Positions 48,364 through 64,000 of a stretch of 64,000 bases of DNA are shown here, one piece after another. The notes beneath the pieces are model-generated. The model was not told where the DNA came from. It did no database searches and saw only the letters and a list, made by a program, of their open reading frames with translations. Numbering within the stretch: position 1 is the first letter of the stretch; each line of letters opens with the position of its first letter. Both the position numbers and the translations under genes were made by a program. This DNA comes from Gambelia wislizenii. Its lineage: Eukaryota > Chordata > Lepidosauria > Squamata > Crotaphytidae. Where the stretch lies: NCBI GenBank assembly GCA_030847615.1, contig JAUMIR010000005.1:213264645-213328644 (forward strand), read 5' to 3'.

Positions 48364-49309
48364 GACTAAAAAGGCCAATCCGAGGTAAACAAGTCCGGTT
48401 GCAAAAAGCACAGCAGAAGGTCTCCTTGGGTGATGTTTTTGGGTTGTGATTCTTTCTGCGTTGTCGTTTCTCTTCAAGACTTGTTCGTCGTGAGTTCTCA
48501 AATAAGGCTGCAGCATTGTGGATAGTGCGTCTCCATGCCTCCCGATGTGAGGCCAGGGCGGACCACTGTTGGTGATCAATTTGGCCAAGCCTGAGATGTT
48601 GTTTCAGGGAGTCTTTGTATCGCTTTTTTGGAGCGCCCCTCTTATGCTGACCCGTGGCGAGTTCACCGTAGAGTAGTATTTTTGGGAGACGATGGTCCTC
48701 CATCTTAGAAACGTGCCCTGCCCAGCGCAGCTGTGTTCTCAATATCATGGCCTCAATGCTGGTGATCCCTGTTTGCTCAAGGACAGCAACATTCGTCACA
48801 TAGTCAGTCCAGTGTATATTTGGGATTGTGTGTAGACAGCGCTGGTGGAAGTGTTCGAGGAGTTGTAAGTGGTGGTGATTGGTGACCCATGTTTCAGATC
48901 CATAAAGGAGGATAGACAGTACGATGGCTCTATACACACTGATTTTTGTGCTTTGCCTCAGGTGTTTATTGCTCCAGACTCTTTTGTGAAGTCTTCCAAA
49001 TGCACTATATGCCTTTGCTAATCTGTGATCAATCTCTTTGTCAATCTTGGCATCTGAGGAGATGATGCTTCCCAGGTAGGTGAACTGCTGAACGGACTTG
49101 AGCACAGATTTGCCGACGGCAATGTGGGGATGGTGGTGTTCGTCCTGTGGTGCAGGCTGGTAAAGAACTTCTGTTTTCTTCAGGTTGACTTCTAGCCCAA
49201 ACAGCTCTGCAGCTGTTGCAAAGCAGGATGTTGGAGGCTGGTGTGTGCCTTTGTTTCTTTGCCTTGGTTTGACCGCATCAGAAGATTCCCGTTGGCCGCG
49301 GCTAGCCAA
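48364..49309 (-). mobile_element. Zinc-finger non-LTR retrotransposon (main part of split copy)
   Basis: The minus-strand frame includes an RT segment upstream of the other copies (FGLEVNLKKTEVLYQPAPQD), then FTYLGSIISSDAKIDKEI, LLYGSETWVTNHHHLQLLEH, and the RWAGHVSKMEDHRLPK and zinc-finger regions. It is interrupted at its 3' end by the gypsy element. Its codons stay open, implying recent activity. Confidence 0.9.
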
Positions 49310-49984
49310 CCAGGTAGTTGGGGATGAGCTTTCGTTAGGCCACCTTTTCTAGGCCCCTCTCCATATGGAGCAAGCAGTGCTCTCCTTAAAAAAGGCTGCT
49401 TGGTCGTTCAGGATGCTGCCGAACAAGACTGTCATCTCCCGGGTCAGCCTCGAGCGACCAATGTCCTGAACCGCCTGCATGCAGGGTTGGGGCTGCGGCT
49501 TCCAGTGCATCTTTACACCTGCCGGTTTCGTCCCTCGCCAATCGCTACAGGGCTTTTTTGGAAATGGATTTGGATTTGTCCTTCGGGCCTGTGCAATGGA
49601 TTTTTCTGGTGGAGCGCAGCGTGCACAGAACTGGCCTCACCCTTTAAACCAGAGATTCATCTGCCGTGGCCTTGCAAGCATGGACGTGGCAGTGAGGTCC
49701 TCGGGCCGTAGGTTTGATTAGAGTTTCCTTCTCTTAAGATGGTTGACCTTACAGGGTTGGACGAGCACCATCTGCCCGGGTTTGGGATTAGAGTTTTCCT
49801 TCTCCTAGGACGGTTGCCACAAGGCTAGAGAGCCCATCCTGCCCTTTGACGCTCTTTGTCAGACCCTTCGGTTTTGACCTGTCTGGCATGGGAGACCCTA
49901 CCAGTGGCTATTATGCCACCGCCAGCATAGCTCAAAACATCATTAGGGTACGCAAGCCTCTCTCCCACGACAAGGGGGCGCCAA
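49310..49984. other. GC-richer repeat-like segment, unassigned
   Basis: Composition and abrupt edges suggest repeat sequence, possibly another part of a LINE. A motif gattagagttt(t)ccttctc recurs at 49718 and 49787. I could not name it. Confidence 0.35.
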
Positions 49985-50626
49985 TGGAGAGGACAGTGAA
50001 AATACTCCTTATAGAATTCGAGGAGAATACGATTTGTCTAAATGCCATCCTGCATCAATCCGCAGTATTCAGAAGGAGAAGAGGCAAATCCACCAAAAAA
50101 TCCAAAGGAAAAGCCTTCCCGGCTTTTCCTGACATTTTTTTAATAGCTCCGTAGGGAATGCGCATTCTCACTCACTGGGACAACTGATTCACATTGATTT
50201 GTATTCCCCATAAGAGCAGAAGTAGAAAGCTGATTGGTTGGTCGTGGCCAGGGGGCAGAGCTTGCTAACAAGACAAGCACCCAGAACCACTATCTTGGAT
50301 TTTCGCCTTAGTGATTGTGTGCTGAAGTGATGAAACAGCTTTTTTCCTTTTTAAAATTTATTTAGGCGGAATATCACACTTTCACACCTTAGATATGCTT
50401 TTAAGTGAAATACTGTTTGGTGGCTGCAACTCGTGAAAAAAAAACCACAAGTAATTCACTCATACCTGCTATCTTGATTTGCAGGAAAGCCCATTGAGAC
50501 AAGAAAAGCAGATTGCTTCACATGCTGCAATTTTGCCAAAATTTTTGAGACAAATCAAAGCTGCTTTGAATTGGCATTAGTACACATCATTCCACGTTTT
50601 CTCCCCTCATATAGACAAGCCCTTAG
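49985..50626 (+). mobile_element. 'GGGCTTGTCTA' non-autonomous DNA transposon, copy 3
   Basis: Shares atactccttatagaattcga, ggaaaagccttcccggc and the right terminus tcatatagacaagccctt with the other copies. About 640 bp. Confidence 0.7.
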
Positions 50627-50801
50627 ACATACACAACAAACCCACTGAAATCAATGGAATTTAAATTACGTACCACCTAGCACAGGAGGATTTTTTTTAA
50701 AATTTAGGTGGGTAAAAGAATTCTCAAGATGTGTTTAGATTACTATTTGAAACAAACGTGGCAAGTTTTGTGACAATTTATAGCACAACCCTATGTGTCG
50801 A

Positions 50802-51037
50802 AGAGCCAATGTGATAGAGTGATTCAAGTGCTGGACTAGAACTCAATCTCCCAGTGTTTGAATCTCCTCTCAGCCATGGAACCCCACTGGATGACCCTGG
50901 CCACGTCACACTCTCTCAGCCTCAGAGGAGAGCAATGGCAAATCCTCTCTGAACACATCTTGCCAAGAAAACCCTGTTATAGGCTTCCCTTACGGTTGCC
51001 CTGAGTCAGAAATGACTTGAAGGCACACAACAAACAC
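50802..51037 (+). mobile_element. Sauria-type tRNA-derived SINE
   Basis: Full-length plus-strand copy: gagccaatgtgatagagtga (A box), B-box-like gtgtttgaatctcc, tccgaacacatcttgcc-like middle, and the tail gacttgaaggcacacaacaa. Confidence 0.9.
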
Positions 51038-51324
51038 ATGTCTATTCAGAAGACCCAGTGAGTTTAATGGCATTTATAGTATTGCAGCCTTAAAATCCCA
51101 ACACATTTATTATGACACATGCTTCTTACAAGCATCTGGTGGATTCCAGCCAACAAAAACATATCTATAATTCATAGTTCCATGACCATGGAATTACCTG
51201 ACACCTGGTACGCATAATAACAAAATCTAGAGCAATCTTTGGTATAACAAACAGAGCATTCTAACCCATGGTACTTTGGGAAACACTATAATAAAATTGC
51301 TTAACAATCCCTATTCCACCAAAG

Positions 51325-51535
51325 CCAGTACAGTATTGAGATTAGAGTGTTGAACTGAGACTCAGGAGATCCAGGTTTCAGCCTCCAATGAGCTACTAAC
51401 CTCTCTGAGTGACCTTGAGCTAGTCTTTCTCACCCTGTCCTACCTCACAAGGTAGTGGCAAGGATAAAAGGAGAGCTTTGTAAGTTGTCCGGAGCTTATT
51501 GGAAAAAAAACAGGATATAAATGCAACCAGTAAAA
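51325..51535 (+). mobile_element. tRNA-derived SINE
   Basis: tRNA-like head (gattagagtgttgaactgag, ccaggtttcagcc), middle gagtgaccttgagctagtct, and tail caggatataaatgcaa. Same family as 16275-16482. Confidence 0.75.
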
Positions 51536-51964
51536 CTCAGAAGTAAGTGCAACTGAATTGGGTATACGACATTGCTCTTATGCAATGACAGGGCCTGTCT
51601 GCACTGCAGAAATACACCAGTTTGACACCATTTTATCCCCCATAGTTCTCTCCTATGGAATCCTGGTATTTGTAGTTCGGTGAGGTGCCAGAGTTCTCCG
51701 ACAGAAAAAGGCTACATACCTCACAAAACTACAAATACTGTACAAGGACTTTAGCCTTTAATTCTGTAGTATTTGCTATAATTGTTATAATTTATTTTGT
51801 TATACTGTAATTTATTTTTTTGAAAATTAAAGGTAAATAAATAAAGGTTTCAGTCTTATACCCACCCACCTGGGAGTCCCATTTAACACAACTGAGTTTA
51901 AATATTGGTAGATATGCATTACATTGTTCTCTAAGGCTGCAGACCGATGCAGTTCTAAACCTCA

Positions 51965-52550
51965 TTGAGCACAGAGCCATTTATTGTTATAAACACACAT
52001 AGGATTTGCACTGAGAGACACTGCAGACTGGGCCAGCCAGAAAAATCAGCAGTAGCAGAACTTGTTATAAACCAACCTGAACACAAAATGCTATCTGAAA
52101 ACACAGAAATTCGAGACCAGGCCAACAACTATCATGTCAGAATGCACAGAGAAGCTATTGAAATGCACAAATACCTGGACAACTTCAACAGGAAAGAAGA
52201 AACCTTAAAAGTAAACAAAATCTGGCTCCCAGTTTTGAAATATAATAGAATCAAAACTCAACACTTACAAAAGAATTCCACCCAGGGACAGGGGGATTCC
52301 CAGCAGATAATGGCCCATCAACCAACCATTAGCCAAACAGACACTAACGAGCCTTGCATTTCTATACCCAGAAACTAACCATTCAATTACACAAATTTAC
52401 ATATACTCCCCAACAGGGGTTCACAGCATATAAACTCCACACACACACCTACACAAACTTTATTTAAGGATGCCAGCCACAGATGCAGGTGAAACATCAG
52501 AAAGAAACTATTCCAGAACACGGCCTCACAGCCCGGAAAAAAACCAAGGA
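51965..52550 (+). mobile_element. Penelope-like retroelement, 3' end
   Basis: The plus frame reads EKSAVAELVINQPEHKM, then NNYHVRMHREAIEMHKY and NFNRKEE, the C-terminal GIY-YIG endonuclease region of Penelope-like elements. The 3' tail (gatgcaggtgaaacatcaga ... acagcccgg) is the familiar end of squamate copies. Confidence 0.75.
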
Positions 52551-52652
52551 AATTCTATACATAGCGTCTGTTAATATGAAAAATACTAAATCCCTTGAAT
52601 TTGAAAAATTGAAAAATGAGCCACCAGCACGCTTTAGCAGAGAAAGCTAAAG

Positions 52653-53185
52653 ATCATGGGCTTGTCTATACAAGCCCCCAAAAACTGGAGTGCTCTTCAG
52701 TAATGGCATTTCGCAGCAGCTGCAACTTGTCCTAATTGTGGTTTTTTTCTTTCTTTTTTTTGCCTCCAAACATTGCATGCCCGTGATGACTGCAAGTGAA
52801 TTACTCCCATTTCTGGTACTGCCAAATTGAAAAAAAAAAAAAACTATTTGCACTGTGCGCTGGAGTGATATTTTGCATTTGCAACAAAAACGTAAACAAA
52901 CAACACCCCATTTCTCACCTTAGTATTTGCTCGTTGAGGTGAAAAATCAACATGGTGACACCGGGCACTTGCCCCATTAGCAAGCCCTCCCCACTCGCCC
53001 ACCCAGTCAGCTTTGGGTTTCTTCTCTATGGGAAAGTGATTCAAAGTGAATCACTTCTCCCAATGAGCAGGAATGCACATTCTCCTTGCTGCTTTAAAAA
53101 AAAAAAACTTTGCGACAAGCTGCGGGATCCTATCAAGACAGGTAGGATTCTCTTCGCATTCTGTGAGGAATATTTTTGTGGTTTA
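52653..53185 (-). mobile_element. 'GGGCTTGTCTA' non-autonomous DNA transposon, copy 4
   Basis: Begins gggcttgtctatacaagc, then cagtaatggcatttcgcagc, and runs to the gacaggtaggattctcttcg region, all reverse to copy 1. Confidence 0.7.
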
Positions 53186-53290
53186 GACAGCCCCCTTGGA
53201 AAACTACAAATCCTAGGATTCATTAGGAAGGAGCCATGACAAATAATCCAGTTTGAAACTGGATTATTTGTGAAGTGTGGATTAGGTTTG

Positions 53291-54738
53291 AGAGTCTATA
53301 CCAGCCTTTCTCAACCTTTTTCTCCTGGAGGAACCTTTGAAATAATTTTCAGGTCTCAGGGAAACTCCGCATGAGTATTATTCTATATACAGCTATTGCT
53401 TCCCCTCCCCCCACCCACAATCACAATCTCTTGAGGAACTCCTAGCAACCTCTTGGGGAACCCTGGTTGAGAAACACTGGTCAAGTATGTCAATCTGTCT
53501 CCAAGAGAGCTACTGGACAAAAACTCCTAGAAAGCAAACAAGCAGGGTGTGATGGATAAAGACATCTTCCAGGAGTCACCTGCATTTGGCTGCCCTTGAA
53601 GGATCTCAGGAGCAAAAAGCTGGCCCTGGACTAACTGCAGTTGACCATCCCAGTCTAATAAGTAATACTAGAGTCTATACCAGCCTTTGTCAACCTTTTT
53701 CTCCTGGAGGAACCCTTGAAATAATTTTCAGGGAAACCCCTGCATAAGCATTATTCTATATACAACTATTGCTTCCCCCCCCCCGCCCCACAATTACAAT
53801 CTCTTGAGGAACTCCTAGCAACCTCTTGGGGAACTTTAGGGTTCCAGGGAATCCTGGTTGAGAAACACTGGTCTAGTATGTCAATCTGTCCCCAAGAGAG
53901 CTACTGGAAAAAAACTCCTAGGAGGCAAACAAGAAGGGTGTGACGGATAAAGACATCTTCCTGGAGTCACCTGCATTTTGCTGCCCTTGAAGGATCTCAG
54001 GAGCAAAAAGCTGGCCCAGTACTAACTGCAGTTGACCACCCTGGTCTAGTAAGTCATACTAGAGTCTAGTACAACCTTTTTCAACTTTTTATCCTGGAGG
54101 AACCCTTAATTTTCAGGTCTCAGGAAACCCCTGCATAAACATTATCCTGGGGTAACCCTTGAAATAACTTTCAGGTCTCAGGGAACCCCTGCATAAGCAT
54201 TACTCTATATACAGCTATTGCTTCCCCCCACCCCCACCCCAATCACAGTCTCTTGAGGAACTCCTAGCAACCTCTTGGGGAACTTTAGGGTTTGAGAAAC
54301 ACTGGTCAAGAATGTCAATCTGTCTCCAAGAGAGCTATTGGACAAAAAACTCCTAGGAGGCGAACAAGCAGGGTGTGATGGATAAAGACATCTTCCATGA
54401 GTCACCTGCATTTTGTTAAACCTGTAGGATCTCAGGAGCAAAAAACTGGCCCTGGACTAACTGCAGTTGACCATCCCAGCCTAATAAGTCATACTAGAGT
54501 CTATACCAGCCTTTCTCAACCTTTTTCTCCTGGAGGAACCCTTGAAATAATTTTCAGGGAAACCCCTGCATAAACATTATTCTATTTTCAACTTTTACAT
54601 ACATCTATATACAACTAGATACTTTATATACAACTATTGCTTCCCCGCCCTACAGTCACAATCTCTTGAGGAACTCCTAGCAACCTTTTGGGGAACTTTA
54701 GGGTTCCAGGGACCCCTGGTTGAGAAACACGGGTCTGG
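53291..54738. repeat. Tandem array of about 3.6 units (379-435 bp), hAT-derived
   Basis: Units start with agagtct(a) at 53291, 53670, 54061 and 54496. Each holds hAT-like ends (ctttctcaacctttttctcc ... ggttgagaaacactgg) plus a shared 150-200 bp linker (aagagagctactggacaaaa ... gttgaccatccc). The last unit stops abutting the METAP2 CpG island. Unit 3 has an internal duplication of the 'ggtctcagg(g)aacccctgcataa' segment. Confidence 0.92.
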
Positions 54739-54739
54739 A

Positions 54740-54959
54740 CATCTATCCTCATCCACACGTGCTGTTCGCTCCTCCCTCCCTCCCTGGGGCCGAGTCCTCC
54801 TCCTTCCATGTTTCCCAGCATGCCTTTATGTCCTACCATAGAGTAGCCCGGCCGGAGCGGCGCTCCTTCTGGCGGCTCCTCTTCTTTTCCCCTCCGGCTC
54901 TTGACGGCGGCAGTCGTGGTGGTGGAGCGGAGGAGCGGGCGGACGGACGCAACAACAAC
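54740..54959 (+). promoter_or_regulatory. METAP2: METAP2 CpG-island promoter and 5' UTR
   Basis: GC- and CpG-rich stretch directly before the start codon, TATA-less. It contains pyrimidine-rich runs (ctcctcttcttttcccctcc, 54876-54895) that could be initiator/TOP-like transcription start sites. The start codon itself lies in AACATGGCGGGC, which resembles the YY1 motif AAnATGGCGGC. The island is sharply bounded on the left by the tandem repeat array at 53291-54738. Confidence 0.65.
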
Positions 54960-63830
<8,871 letters not shown>

Positions 63831-64000
63831 TAAGTATCTTGTTTTAAAATGATACATTGACCGCTTGTGTTAATGGAGAATAATTTTTTATAGGCTCAAC
63901 TAATTGCCTAGTCTTTATTGTCTTCTTTTTTTTTTATAAGAGCCAGCGTTGTTACATTGTGCACTCTACAGCAGGTTGGACAGAAGGTAAATTTGAGTTA

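Noticed and set aside
49846..50154. 102-codon plus-strand ORF
   Set aside because: Crosses the border between a repeat-like segment and a MITE copy; no coding support.
50802..50880. tRNA gene
   Set aside because: A and B boxes belong to a SINE head; no cloverleaf acceptor stem.
63938..64000. Possible METAP2 exon 5 at the right edge
   Set aside because: The acceptor-like ttttataag is followed by gagccagcgttgtt, which reads nothing like the expected RTAAWRT segment and resembles the head of a tRNA SINE.

Overview
The window is eukaryotic nuclear DNA, most likely from a squamate reptile (lizard). It is AT-rich, intron-dominated and full of repeats typical of lepidosaurs: Sauria-type tRNA SINEs, 5S rRNA-derived SINEs, BovB/RTE, CR1, L2, a Penelope-like fragment, a Ty3/gypsy element, and many hAT and Tigger-like non-autonomous DNA transposons. 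There is no bacterial-style operon, CRISPR array or intact tRNA/rRNA gene. The host assignment is inference from repeat families and gene content.

Two protein-coding genes were found, in divergent orientation. (1) On the minus strand, from about 44.2 kb down to 6.0 kb, a 16-exon chain can be read with consistent splice phases, giving 815 codons in frame. The protein looks like the mammalian C3orf20 family: an N-terminal helical module, a central FAM194-type 'YYPSG' domain, and a conserved C-terminal 'DLEYD...IIVV...LLKYD' region. The first exon was not found and the last lies beyond the left edge. One of its introns (31473-32920) has all the marks of a U12-type AT-AC intron; without it the reading frame appears to hit a stop. 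(2) On the plus strand, METAP2 (methionine aminopeptidase 2) starts at 54960 in a CpG-rich promoter. Its first four coding exons, covering the acidic and poly-lysine N-terminal region, lie in the window; the catalytic domain is to the right. Its intron 2 uses a GC-AG donor.

Layout: 0-2.4 kb holds RTE/BovB pieces and a zinc-finger non-LTR element with a clear target duplication. 3.7-8.7 kb has MITEs, a 5S-SINE and the last two minus-strand exons. 9.2-12.2 kb is a decayed L2 LINE. 12.5-13.9 kb is a Tigger-like MITE hosting an 18-copy 64-bp GC-rich minisatellite. 17-44 kb holds most exons of the C3orf20-like gene, broken up by repeats, including a nearly perfect 330-bp foldback element at 27.85-28.18 kb. 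45.9-49.3 kb is a nested insertion: a gypsy element with one end inverted, inside a second copy of the zinc-finger non-LTR element. 50-53 kb holds MITEs, a SINE and the Penelope-like piece. 53.3-54.7 kb is a tandem array of a hAT-bearing unit next to the METAP2 promoter. The METAP2 introns hold further foldback elements.

Nothing suggests that the two genes act together. METAP2 is a housekeeping co-translational enzyme, and the C3orf20-like protein has no known biochemical function. The neighbourhood fits the FGD6-VEZT-METAP2 region of vertebrates, whose paralogous region (FGD5/NR2C2) carries C3orf20 in human, so the minus-strand gene may be an ohnolog that mammals lost. That last point is inference.
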